A stretch of DNA of 64,000 bases from Rhizophagus irregularis (GCF_026210795.1 NC_089431.1:868001-932000); one strand, 5' to 3'. Positions 16,223 through 27,072 are shown, counted from the first letter of the stretch. Translations and numbers: made by a program. The notes: generated from the sequence alone by a model not told the origin.

Positions 16223-17893
16223 ATGACCTTTTGCTTTATTATTTTTATTACTTTCTTGTTTCCTTTTGTTTCAGCACAATTACCTGATGATGATTATTCT
16301 TTAGATGCATTTTCAGGTTATTTCGATATTTTAATTGGTTTTTTGGTTCCATTCCTCGTTTTTATAATTGTAGATTACGATTATGATGATGAAGGTTCAA
16401 AACCAATCGCACAATTAGCTAGGTCACTCATATATTTTTTAATTATTGGCTTACAACAAGAAATAGCTTACGCATTTTCTCCAGATAATGTTTCTAGCCA
16501 TGTTAAAATTTTACAACATATCGTGATTAGTTTATTGTTAATTGGAATTATTGGGGAATTTATCTTACTTATTAAATCAAGAGGAGCAAAAACCGAATCT
16601 TCATCAGATAATGAAGAAGAAGAAGAACGCATTGAATCCCTAAAAAGACATATACGAAAACTATTGCAAGGTTTTAAACGAACCCTTGAACAAAGCATTA
16701 AAACACAAATTCAAAATCTTAAACAAACCCTTGAAGAAAACTTTAATATAAAAATTCAAACCCTTGAAGAGAAATTCAATAATAAATATGAAATTCTTGT
16801 AAAAAGCATTAATAAACATTTTCAAATTCTAGTAGAAAATATTGAAAATCGATTTCAAACTCTAGTAGAAAGTATTAATAAACAACTTGAAAATCTTAAA
16901 GAAGACCTTGAAAAACAAATTGAAACTCTTAAGAAAAGCATTGATAAACAAATTGAAGCTCTTAAAGAGAAATTTGAAAAACAATTTAAAGAACAAACTC
17001 AATCTCTTGAAAAACTTAGGAATGAATATGAACAGAAAGTTAAAACCCTTGAAGAAAGAGTTAAAAACCTTGAAGGAAAAGAAGACCAATCCCAACAACG
17101 TATCATATGTCAATCGATTAATAAGATAGAAAGTAGGAATGCTCTGATGCCTATGCAATATATAAGTTCAACAAACGCTATTAGATCTATGAAACATATT
17201 ATTGAAAAGGGTGAATCACTAAAAATGCAAAAGATGACAGCAGACCTTGAAGAAAAAGAAAATCTAATTTATGGTGAACGTAGTATTCATGTTGGAAATA
17301 CATCAACTAATTCAAAAAGTAAAACTCAAAAAATGGTTAACAAAATTAATGAATTTCTTGATTTTACTAACTTTATTCGTTTAGGTTTCTTACTAGATTA
17401 TTTAGGTTTAATCCTTTTTATAATTTCAATTGGCTTTTTACTTAATGATTTGAAAGGAAGTATTACACGAAGTTTTATCTTAACTATAATTATTACTGTT
17501 TCTATCACATTTTTCTTTCAATTTATGATATTAATTATTGCATATAGTAGAAAAAATTTAAAAAGATATATTAAAGAGCATCAACAATCTTATAGTAATA
17601 TTTTTCCTAAATATCATGCTCATATTACTATTGCAAATGATCTTATAACCACTAATGTACTTTATTTGCCTTCTTTAATCAATTATTTCCTTTTGCAAAC
17701 TCCCGGTATTTTCAATAAGATATTTCTAAATTTAACTGCTTTGTTTGTTAGTTCTTGGATTGTACTTACGTATAAAACAGTTTTAAACAATGAAGGAATG
17801 AAGGAGGAAGGAGGAAAAGAGCCTGAAACTATGGATGAATTGAATGAGGAAATGGAGGAAGGAAAAAAAGAGTCTGATCATGAAAATGTTTAG
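16223..17893 (+). CDS. Multi-pass membrane protein with central hendecad coiled coil
   Basis: A 556-residue single exon. Seen: a signal-peptide-like start (hydrophobic 2-18, cleavage likely after FVSA), then three membrane segments at ~32-50, ~68-85 and ~93-116; a charged region ~120-300; four membrane segments at ~387-408, ~414-440, ~472-495 and ~500-520; and an acidic Glu/Met tail. Residues ~180-258 hold about seven successive 11-residue repeats of the type LVESINKQLEN / LKEDLEKQIET, a hendecad pattern expected to form a long coiled coil. No family is recognised. A tandem paralog lies 940 bp downstream. The start is supported by homology of the sequence around ATG 16223 to the paralog. Confidence 0.85.
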   Translation: MTFCFIIFITFLFPFVSAQLPDDDYSLDAFSGYFDILIGFLVPFLVFIIVDYDYDDEGSKPIAQLARSLIYFLIIGLQQEIAYAFSPDNVSSHVKILQHIVISLLLIGIIGEFILLIKSRGAKTESSSDNEEEEERIESLKRHIRKLLQGFKRTLEQSIKTQIQNLKQTLEENFNIKIQTLEEKFNNKYEILVKSINKHFQILVENIENRFQTLVESINKQLENLKEDLEKQIETLKKSIDKQIEALKEKFEKQFKEQTQSLEKLRNEYEQKVKTLEERVKNLEGKEDQSQQRIICQSINKIESRNALMPMQYISSTNAIRSMKHIIEKGESLKMQKMTADLEEKENLIYGERSIHVGNTSTNSKSKTQKMVNKINEFLDFTNFIRLGFLLDYLGLILFIISIGFLLNDLKGSITRSFILTIIITVSITFFFQFMILIIAYSRKNLKRYIKEHQQSYSNIFPKYHAHITIANDLITTNVLYLPSLINYFLLQTPGIFNKIFLNLTALFVSSWIVLTYKTVLNNEGMKEEGGKEPETMDELNEEMEEGKKESDHENV

Positions 17894-18834
17894 AATTAAA
17901 TATAATTAGAAGTTTTTGTTATGACTTTTTATTTATTTGTATTTTTGTTCTTTCCCATTTTTTAGTATAATAAAATATTTAAAAATTTCGCTATATTTTA
18001 ATTTACTGTAAGAATTTCTAATCGCGTGACCGCACAATTTTTGTCGGACTATTTTATGTTAATCTGATATCCATCACAACTAGGGTCGGTTTCCAACCTG
18101 AAAAGTCACGTGAATAAATTTTATTTGTTAAAAAAAAAAAATTCCCAAAATATTAATAATGTCAGTCAAAGATATTGTTCCTATTTGTCCCAAAGCAAAA
18201 TTGCGATTTATTAAAAATTACCTATCAATACATTTAAAGAATAAAAGAAAATCATCCTTACCGTTTTTGATCGTCAATCTATAATTAAAATACACAATCC
18301 CGTGAAAAGTTCTGTATTCGCCTAGACTTTTCTGGATGCCAACGTGTAGGTTATTTAAAGCCAAATTTTAATATTAAGGGCTTATATAAAACTATTTAAA
18401 TAGATTATCTCGTGAGTATTTTAATATTAAAATAATCACGAATAATATTGCACTTGTTGTCTTGTTGTGTACAGGTAAACTCTCTTAGAGTCAGTATGCT
18501 TAAAAAACAGTATTTACATATCAAGTATTTATTTGTTCATTAAATTGCTCGTCGTATTAAATAAAATAATAGAATATCGGCCAAAAATATTGTTCACTAA
18601 ATTGAAAAAAAAATGCGAAAATCATTAAAAATTTCTAAATTTATCACTATCGCCAATAATTAAAGAATAAATAAAAAACTTTAAATCATTCTTACCGTTT
18701 TTGATCAAGTCGATACACATATATAGTTAATATATGAAAATGAAATTATCAAAATTTTTATTGAATTGATCAAATATAGCAATCGATTGGGTGAGTTATT
18801 TTGTTTTCCTCTTCCTTTAATTTAAATATAAAAC
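17894..18834. other. Intergenic DNA between the two paralogs
   Basis: No gene is seen. A likely poly(A) signal region (AATAAAATATTT) follows the first gene near 17969. A motif TACCGTTTTTGATC occurs twice (about 18260 and 18697), each preceded by AAAGAATAAA-type sequence, which suggests local duplication. Confidence 0.4.
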
Positions 18835-20061
18835 ATGAAAATTTCCCTTTTTTTTCGCCATCATCACGGCAATCTTTTCACAATAATAGATAATGTCCTT
18901 TTTCTTTACCATCTTTATCACTTTCTTGTGTCAGCACAATTACCTGAAAATGATTATTCTCAAGAAGCATTCTCAGGTTATTTTGATGTTTTAATTAATT
19001 TTATGGTTCCTTTCGTCATTTTCGTAATGGTAGATTTCGATTATGATAAAGAAGGTTCAAAAACAGTCGCTCAATTAGTTAGGTCGCTCATATATTTTCT
19101 TCTCGTCGGCATGCAACAAGAATTAGCTTTTACATTTTCGTCAGTTAAAGTTTCTAACTTTATCAAAGTTTTACAACATATTTTAGTTGCTTTATTATTG
19201 ATTGAAATTATTGGAGAATTTACATTAAGCATTACAAAAGAAAAAAGCTCTATCCGCAATCCATTAAATAATGAAAAAAGCTCTAGTATCCATGAACGAA
19301 AAGTAGAACCTTTATTAAAAAAATCAGAAACTAAGATTTCAATTTCAAGTTCAGCCGATAGGGATACAAAAACTACTATTGAAAACAATGTGCAATCTGA
19401 AGAAAAAGAAAATGAGTTAAAACCAGAACCTAAGATTTTAATTTCAAGTTCAGCCGATAGGTATATGGATGAAATATATGAGCAACCTGAAGAAAAAGAA
19501 AATGTGTTAAAACCAGAACCTAAGATTTTAATTTCAAGTTCAGTCATTGACTGGATTATGGGAAACAAAAGTACTTTTATTCGTACATTATTCTTAATAG
19601 ATTATACATCTTTAATCCTTTTTATAATTTTACTTGGTTTTTTGCTTAATGATTTAAAAGAAATTATTACGCGTAACTTCGTCATAGCTTTAGCTATTTC
19701 TTTTTCTCTTACATTTATTGTTCAATCTACAATATTAATCGTCGCAAATCGTGGGAGCAAATTCAATAATTATATTGTTCATCATCATCAAGTTTATTAT
19801 AAAATATTTCCTAAATATCATGCTTATATCACCATTGTTATTGATATGACAATCACTAATGTGGTTTATTTCCCATCTTTAATTAATTATTTTCTTTTGC
19901 AAACCCCAGATATTTTTAATAAGATATTTCTAAACGTTAGTGCTTTATTTGTTAGTTCTTTGGTTATGCATATGTATAAAATAATTTTAAAAAATGAAGA
20001 AATGGAAAAAAAAGGTGGAAAAGTGGATGAAGGAAGAAAAGGGTCGGAGGATTACGTATAA
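18835..20061 (+). CDS. Paralogous multi-pass membrane protein, altered N-terminus
   Basis: The 408-residue frame is clearly homologous to the upstream gene in both membrane modules (SAQLPENDYSQEAFSGYFD.. and IFPKYHAYITI..SLINYFLLQTPDIFNKIFLN). The centre differs: instead of hendecads it has three direct repeats of (E)PKILISSSADR and EEKENVLKP (about 19325-19550). The ancestral start, aligned to the first gene, is ATG 18893, but relative to that gene ~10 nt are missing in the signal-peptide codons. The ATG at 18893 is therefore out of frame, and the readable frame begins at ATG 18835 in what was 5' UTR. It still encodes a hydrophobic stretch before LVSAQLP. Function unknown. Confidence 0.75.
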   Translation: MKISLFFRHHHGNLFTIIDNVLFLYHLYHFLVSAQLPENDYSQEAFSGYFDVLINFMVPFVIFVMVDFDYDKEGSKTVAQLVRSLIYFLLVGMQQELAFTFSSVKVSNFIKVLQHILVALLLIEIIGEFTLSITKEKSSIRNPLNNEKSSSIHERKVEPLLKKSETKISISSSADRDTKTTIENNVQSEEKENELKPEPKILISSSADRYMDEIYEQPEEKENVLKPEPKILISSSVIDWIMGNKSTFIRTLFLIDYTSLILFIILLGFLLNDLKEIITRNFVIALAISFSLTFIVQSTILIVANRGSKFNNYIVHHHQVYYKIFPKYHAYITIVIDMTITNVVYFPSLINYFLLQTPDIFNKIFLNVSALFVSSLVMHMYKIILKNEEMEKKGGKVDEGRKGSEDYV

Positions 20062-20262
20062 AATAAAGGAAAATAATGTAGCAATAGAAATAGTGGAAGA
20101 AAATTAAAAAGTCTGACCATGAAAAGTTTGGAATTGAACGCATTTCGATTATAAGTCGGCGTCGCCTAATATTTTATTAAACCTCGCTTGCTGATTTATT
20201 GTCTAGTTATGTGGTTTCTCAATTTAAGCACGAATTAGTATTAATCTTAATAGTCTCTTAGT

Positions 20263-20535
20263 TTAGTAGCATGTATTAAGTATATAATAAATAAAGTAAG
20301 GTTCTTTGTGACAAATTTGTTCGATCAAAATATGTAGACGTTTAATCAACATCTTTTCCGCGTATAAATAAATAAGGGTTATATAAAGTTTTACTATTTT
20401 TTTTTTTAGATCGGATAATTTGCCATTACTGAATGGCTGTGAAAAGAGAATGATATTCTGATAGGCGGATAATATTTCTTTTGTTATTTGTTTTACTTGC
20501 TTCAACAATTCAGCAGAGCTTGCGTTGGCTGTCAT
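20263..20535 (-). CDS. Small hypothetical protein
   Basis: A 90-residue frame starting MTANASSAELLKQVKQI, helical and Leu/Ile/Lys-rich, with two Cys near the C-terminus. Composition is more protein-like than other short frames nearby, but no family is recognised and no introns are evident. It is convergent with the membrane-protein gene ending at 20061. It may be a single small gene, an exon, or chance. Confidence 0.35.
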   Translation of the reverse strand: MTANASSAELLKQVKQITKEILSAYQNIILFSQPFSNGKLSDLKKKIVKLYITLIYLYAEKMLIKRLHILIEQICHKEPYFIYYILNTCY

Positions 20536-23080
20536 TTCACTCTAAATGCGTTGGTTAACTTCTATTTCATAATTTATACTCATCTCTTTATACAAGAAGA
20601 GTGACCTTTTGCACCTTGTAGCTTGTAGTTGCATTTTCGCTTTAAATTCCATCGATTATTTGAAGTTGTACCTCCCATCATCTGTTAGGTTTAGAAGTGA
20701 AACAGTAAATTTATTTAATGTACTTCTAAAAACCGGTGTTATAATATATAGATCTATATAGCAGCAGCCAGCAAGTTATTGAGCGAATAATTCAAGATAT
20801 TTAATTTCAATCAAAAATCTACCGTTTAATACATATTACTATTGTTGTTACCTTACAACTTTGACTAATATTTAGTATTTCATCTATAGTGATACAGACG
20901 ATTTACTAGGCTTGTTCAATTCTGATCGTTCTGGTTTTTTGATCGAAAATCCATTAATCAATCCTATCATGTGAACAAAATCAAAATTGAGTTACTTTGA
21001 TCAGCTTATTGAACGGTTAACCTTGGTCACCTTATATAAAATATTTTTCTTTTTAAAATTTTAAAAATGGTAAATAAGCAATACCATAAAGGTATATTAA
21101 ACTTTTTGAGGGCGCGTATTAAAACTTTACTAGACACCAAACACGTTAAAAAAAGGTGATCAAAATGATACCACATTTTTTGTTGTTCGGAAAGTTCAGG
21201 TTGTTGATCAGGTCACACAATTTCAAACGAACGGATCAGAATTGCTGCTGATCAAGTTGATCAACACGTACGATATCTGTTGGCTGTTGCACAATATCAA
21301 AACGAATTTTTTTACGATTTCTTTATTCTTATTTTCACAGAAAAAAAGTTTAATTTATGGAAGGTAATTATTCTATTTTTTACAATTAAAAAAAAATAAG
21401 GTTCTAGTTTATTATATATATAAGAATATTTTAATTGTTCGAAACCTGTGCATTTAACTTATAGTTAGTTTTATGCAGTAAGGCCGGACATAGAACAAAC
21501 TTAAACATCTAAAAAAAACTTCTCTTTGTTTGCAAGCATTTAGAATTGTTATGTTTTAGATGAGATCTCTTTTATGTTCAAGTTTCATAGTTTTGAAATA
21601 TTGACAAAGGCAGAGATCAACAATTATTAAAAATTTATTTACAATTACAGTAGCTAATTATTAATTTTTTTTTTTCCTTTTTTCGTGTTCTGATCTAAGT
21701 AAAACAGAAATATCTACAACTTATTTTTAAAAAAAATGAATTAGCATATTGCCAATTTTTACGTGAATGTTTTACGTATTGTGCTGGAGCACCATCAGAA
21801 GTTGCGTACAGCCATCGCCACAAACTAAATATCTTGGAGCTATTAGATCTTTGATTTTTGGATAATTTGTCAAGGATTTATTTATTAGTAGTAAGTATAT
21901 TCATTCATACATTTTATATTACGGTGCTTTGGCAAGAGCTTTTTTGAGTTAAAGTTACTCCTAAAAGTGGATTATACAAAGCAATAATAAATAACATTGT
22001 TTTTTGGTATATTTTATATACTACTAAAACCCAGCAAAAATTTCATAGTTATGATATTTTTGTGAGGATAGGTGTTGACATTTTAGGAATGTGGAATGAT
22101 TAACTAAATTTCTTTTATTAAATAATATAGAAATCGATGGTCAACGACGCGTAATGATGGTTGAAATGGCGAAAGAAATAACATAAAGATTCTAACCTAC
22201 GATCATTTGGAATCAGTGTTCTGCATATAACATTAAATTAATTATTACGTATAGACCAGAAGTATCATCAGTTATATTCAAAACAAAATCTTCCTTATCT
22301 GGATTAATTGGTAATAAAATTTATTATTTTGAATAAAATATATTTAATAATTTAATTAACACAAAAATTTAAAATTATTGTAATAGCTTCGAAAATATAA
22401 TGTCAGCAGCAGCAGCCAGTAACCATTTTAGGAATTTCGTGTCGGACTTTAAGATAGTTATAGTTTTCTTGTTGAATTTTTTCTTTCTATTCCTCCAAAC
22501 AACCTTACTTATTACAAGAATAATTGTCTTCATATTGGGATGATGCACGTCGTGTCGCTTTACTCCAACATATCATTGCCTCATTTCTCGCTTAATATTA
22601 TTAGGGAACCTCTTGTGTACAGTAGTATATAATATATAAGTCTTATTCGCGAAGAAAAAAATATATCCTTGGATTTTTTAATGGTGATTAACGGGATATG
22701 TAGAAACCATCATTAAAATTGTATATTGAGGTGATGCAAATTTTATTATTAGATAAGTTCTATAATACATACGTTCCTGTCGTATAATTTAAATATATTG
22801 AATTAAAATATTTTAGGGTAAAGTGTAAATGATCTTTTTTTTTTAAATTGTTAAATTATGATAAATTGGAATTTAATAAAAATAATATACCTATTCCGAA
22901 AAAAAAAGGATCCCACCTTTCTTGCCACCTGATTTAACCTGATTAACCTGATTAACCTTCATGATGTATGTGATGATTAATAAATGTTATAATGAATTTT
23001 TTTTTGCGTAACTTGATTTTAATTAGTTGAATCTTTGATGGTTTTTTTTTATTTAACGTAGAAAAAAAAAACGCCTAAAA
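20536..23080. other. Long non-genic stretch with exon-like scraps
   Basis: No intact gene. Three short plus-strand pieces read like protein: ~21205-21363 (DQVDQHVRYLLAVAQYQ, ending at a GTAATT donor-like site), ~21737-21855 (CFTYCAGAPSEVAYSHRH) and ~22125-22183 (DGQRRVMMVEMAKEI, after an acceptor-like TAG). A further piece at ~22535-22600 reads WDDARRVALLQHIIASF. They may be remains of one decayed gene. 22929-22957 holds three copies of CCTGATTAA. Confidence 0.35.
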
Positions 23081-23087
23081 AAAAAAA

Positions 23088-23180
23088 CTCCTAATCTTCT
23101 AATCCCTTTAATCTCCTAAATAATCTCCTAAATAATCTTCTAATTTCCTTAATCTCTTAATCTCCTAATCTCTTGATTTC
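23088..23180. repeat. ~11-bp minisatellite at the 3' end of the F-box gene
   Basis: Degenerate copies of TAATCTCCTAAA / TAATCTTCTAA run across the end of the minus-strand F-box gene. The last codons and the stop (from GAGATTAA on the minus strand) lie inside the repeat. Confidence 0.7.
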
Positions 23181-24849
23181 CTATGGATGAAAAAAATTCT
23201 TTTACAGCCAAAGAATTTTTACCAAATAAAACTTCCGAAATAATACTACAATTTTTCAATTGATAACCTAATTTAAATTGAGAAAATTCTAATTTATTAA
23301 TTTTTAAATATAATAAAGAATCAGGTATAAAATTAATAAAAGATAATATAACATCTTCATTAATTTTAATAATATTAAATTCATAAACATATAAAATTTT
23401 TAAAAATTTACAATGTTTAAGTATAGAAAATAAAGCTATAAAATCTTTTTCTTCAGATATTGGAGTGATTAATGAAATAAGTGAAGAACAATTTTTTGAT
23501 ATTAAATCAAATAATTTTATACAACGTTCCATACTTGTATGTATATCCAAATGAGTTAAATTATGTCCATTATTTTTTATAATAAAAGTAATTAAAGAAT
23601 TTTTTGAACTATATTCCCAATATGTTAATTTTTTTAATTTAGGAAAGTTCAATGAAATAATAATATTATTATTAATATCATCATCATCATTTTCATCATC
23701 ATCATCATCATCATCATTATCAATTGTAAAATGTAATTGATGTAAGATTAAATCTTGTAAATTATCAAACTTTGATAAACTTTTAATCGCGTCATCATCA
23801 ATTATGCATGAATTGAGTTTAAGCTTAATTAAAGTTGAAGTATGAATTTGTAAAGATTGAATTATTGGGGTAACAATTACATTATTACCAATTATAGAAA
23901 CGGATTGAAGAGAATGAAGAGAATTAATAAAATCGATCACATCATCAAATGAATCTTCCGATGAGATACTTAAGGATATTGAAATAATATTATATTTTGA
24001 AATCTTTTTTAATATTCTTGAATCAATCATTTGACAAAAATCAAAATGAGATAAATTTGATAAAAATTGATCATTATTATTATGATCTAATTGAATTAAT
24101 TGTTTACAAAGATGATTTGTGATGATTGAAACATCCATTATATAAAGGGAATCAATCATGGAATAATTAAATAATATTTTAAATAAAGATTCAATTATAA
24201 AATTAAAAAAAATTTGTGGATTTTTATCAAAATTAATAAAAGGACAATGAAAATTAATAGAATTTGTCATATAACGAAGATATTCCCAACCACTTAAACT
24301 TTTATATAAATAAAAATTGAGAAACCTTGAAGAATTTGATAATGTTTCACTTAATAAATTATTTAACCATTTATTTACCAATACCACCAAATCAACAAAA
24401 CTAACAAGTTTAATATATTTGGGATAATCAAATGATGATGATGATGTAGGAATTTTTAAATCTTGAATAGGAATTTTTAAATCATAATGTAATCTTGGAT
24501 AAAAATTTGAAGTATCTTTTGGTATATAAAAATGTTTTGATAAATTATTTAAATCTTTTTTAGAATTTAAATCAAGAAATGATAATAATATTGGTATTAT
24601 TTTATAAAATTTATTAAAAGGATATTTTGTTGTTAAATTTGTTGAATTTGAATTTGAATTTTTTAAATTTGGATTTGAATTTGTGATTAAATTTGAAAAT
24701 GATAAAGGAGCTCTCCATAATCGTACTATACTAAATTTACACCAATCATGATTAACTAAAGTGGCGGAATGTAAAGTTTTGATATCATTTTCTTCAATTT
24801 GATTTATAATACATTCTATACATTTACTTGGTAATTCTGGTAATATCAT
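23149..24849 (-). CDS. F-box protein (566 aa)
   Basis: A single exon. Residues ~1-50 (LPSKCIECIINQIEENDIKT..LVNHDWCKFSIVRLWRAP) form an F-box-like start, the segment that docks to Skp1 in SCF ubiquitin ligases. The rest is Leu/Ile/Asn-rich with LRR-like spacing (for example LIKLKLNSCIIDDDAIKSL and LTHLDIHTSM), probably the substrate-binding solenoid. An acidic run (DDDDDDDENDDDD), coded by a TCATCA microsatellite at about 23685-23720, interrupts it. The C-terminus runs into a minisatellite. This is the expanded F-box family common in Glomeromycotina; the substrate is unknown. Confidence 0.8.
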   Translation of the reverse strand: MILPELPSKCIECIINQIEENDIKTLHSATLVNHDWCKFSIVRLWRAPLSFSNLITNSNPNLKNSNSNSTNLTTKYPFNKFYKIIPILLSFLDLNSKKDLNNLSKHFYIPKDTSNFYPRLHYDLKIPIQDLKIPTSSSSFDYPKYIKLVSFVDLVVLVNKWLNNLLSETLSNSSRFLNFYLYKSLSGWEYLRYMTNSINFHCPFINFDKNPQIFFNFIIESLFKILFNYSMIDSLYIMDVSIITNHLCKQLIQLDHNNNDQFLSNLSHFDFCQMIDSRILKKISKYNIISISLSISSEDSFDDVIDFINSLHSLQSVSIIGNNVIVTPIIQSLQIHTSTLIKLKLNSCIIDDDAIKSLSKFDNLQDLILHQLHFTIDNDDDDDDDENDDDDINNNIIISLNFPKLKKLTYWEYSSKNSLITFIIKNNGHNLTHLDIHTSMERCIKLFDLISKNCSSLISLITPISEEKDFIALFSILKHCKFLKILYVYEFNIIKINEDVILSFINFIPDSLLYLKINKLEFSQFKLGYQLKNCSIISEVLFGKNSLAVKEFFSSIGNQEIRRLRD

Positions 24850-25564
24850 TTTTAATTATGAAAGAAAAAGGAATAGAAGGATATTTAAAAAAGAGAAGAA
24901 ATAGTGAGAAAGAGAAAAAAAGCTTTTAAATAAAATGATTTTTTTTTTTTTTTAGTTGTGAACTTGTGATTGATGAGAAAATTTTTGGTTTTTGAACTTA
25001 ATATATATGCATTATACAAATATATCATAGTTATTACTATTGGTTTGCATAAATGTTTACATATCGCATAAATTATTTTTTCTATTATAATTTCCTTATT
25101 TTTTACAGTAATTAAGTATATTAAAATGTCTGATATATTAAGAATTTTAAGTTACACGAACTCGTTATAAAAAGTAAATGTGTGTGGCGTTTTTTTCCTT
25201 CTAACGAAATACAGTATATAAATGTGAATATAATGTGTACACATCTGATAAAATTATATTTTTACTGTAAAAAAAAACTTTAACAAATTCAGCATTATGA
25301 ATTTTCATGAACTTTCTTTAAATTATCATAAGAGAAAAGTGAAAGGAAGTTCATTAAAGTTCTTTGTTATTTTTTATTATTAGAATGTGGCTTATTTTAC
25401 ACGTGGTTACTATTTTGTATATCAAATGTGGCTTACCCTTTATTATTCTCGGTTATTAAGAATAAAAATTAATAAAATGAAACGCGTATAAAGCGTATTA
25501 CAAATTATGAATAATTGCATTATTATTATAATAATTTGTTTTAAATATCTAATTATTTATTTAT
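24850..25564. other. Intergenic DNA (upstream of F-box gene, downstream of MFS gene)
   Basis: No gene is seen. A 13-bp stem hairpin, ATGAACTTTCTTT with its near-complement AAAGGAAGTTCAT, lies at about 25307-25354. AATGTGGCTTA occurs twice just after it. Confidence 0.4.
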
Positions 25565-27072
25565 TTATTTATCGATAGTTATAATTTGTTGTTCTCTCCA
25601 TTTAGCACCTTTAAAATATACGATGATTAATGCTGATACACTCAATAAACTAGCAGCTCCTAATAAAGTAAACATCCAACCTAATCCGATTGAATCTTGT
25701 AATAGAATAGTAAATAATGAAAATATTCCTGTTAATACACTTCTTAAAAATACATGAGTTGATATTGCCGAAGCACTTTGATCAGGATACGAATCTATTA
25801 AATATGCTGATGTTGAAGTATATACAGTCATTACACTGAATCCACCTAAAAATAAATAAATAAATATTATAATGTCTTCCGGACAAATTATATAATCCCT
25901 TGTTACGCTCCGGACTAAAAAACAAAAAATTTCTTCATTTCAATACTTAATTAAATACTTACTTAAGAATATTAATATAATTGGTAATGAAATATGAACT
26001 TTTCGTTCAATTAACCATCCATACGCGATAAAAATTAATGGTATAATTATAGAACCTAACCATATACTATTAATTCTTTGTTCAGGTATAAGTTTACCAT
26101 TATTCTTATTCTTAAATTTAATTAATACAATATCAGACCATTTACCACCTATTACGTTACCTAAGATTTGACCCAAACCTAAACTAATAAATACTAATCC
26201 AGCTTTGGATGGGCTTAATCCATAAAACTTCTTGGTATCGAAGATGTTTTAATATTAATAATTCCAAATAGAATGCTCGTGTAAATATTTATTAAGATTA
26301 CATTCGGATATTTAAACATGTATAAAGGTAAGAATGGATTGAACTTTTTTTTCTTCATCATATCATCATGTTTGATAGTAAAAGTTATTTTTGAATTGTA
26401 TGTTTCAGAAATAAAGAATAAAGAAATTAAAGTTAATGATCCAAAAATTGAGAGAAACCAAAAAATCCATCTCCATCCAAGATAATCAGTAATATAACCA
26501 CCAACAATTGGACCAATTATTGGTCCTATTACTATAACTAAACTAAAATAACCATAAGCTGTTCCTCTCTCTGTCGGAATGTAAATATCTGAAATAGTAC
26601 CAGCTCCTATACATAAAGCTGCTGATACTCCTGATGCTTGTAATCCACGCATTATTAGTAATAACCAAATATTTGTGGCTACCGCGCATGTAATACTCGT
26701 AATCATGAATAATAACAATGATATTACATACGCTTTCTTTCTTGTTTCATATACTTCTGAATATGATGCCCATCCAAGTGGAGCTATTCCATTAAAAAAT
26801 GTGCTAATGGATATCAATGCATTAGAAAGGAATTTAGTGGTATGAAGACTTTCGGTGATATCTATAATTGAAGGGTATAGGATCGAATTGGCTATGGGTG
26901 ATGTCATTGTCACAAATCCCACCAAGCTTAGCGTAAATAATTTCTTATTTTTACTCCAATTTAATGGATTTAAATTTAAATTATTTACTTTTTCTTCTTT
27001 CGAATTTTGAATCGATTCTTCAACAATTATTATATTTTCGTCCTTGGAAATTTGTTCTTTTATTTCCGTCAT
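25565..27072 (-). CDS. MFS transporter, drug:H+ antiporter type (DHA1-like), apparent frameshift
   Basis: Fungal DHA1-type carrier. Seen: a hydrophilic N-terminus, LNPLNWSKNKKLF, then TM1-6 with motif A-like LGWASYSEVYETRKK, the MRGLQASG helix, the antiporter-type IGPIIGPIVGG and LGWRWIFWFLSIFG. TM7 is followed by the TM8 block (YGLSPSKAGLVFISLGLGQ), an Arg/Lys loop, and YLIDSYPDQSASAIS near TM11. An intron of 117 nt (25846-25962, GTAAGT..TTTTAG) fits well. Between TM7 and TM8, near 26225-26245, the frame changes without splice signals, so the gene is either a young pseudogene or carries an assembly error. Expected length is about 460 residues. Substrate unknown. Confidence 0.8.

Noticed and set aside
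16862-17158. Minus-strand frame of ~98 residues, Phe/Leu-rich
   Set aside because: It is the antisense shadow of the Lys/Glu-rich coiled-coil repeats of the plus-strand gene.
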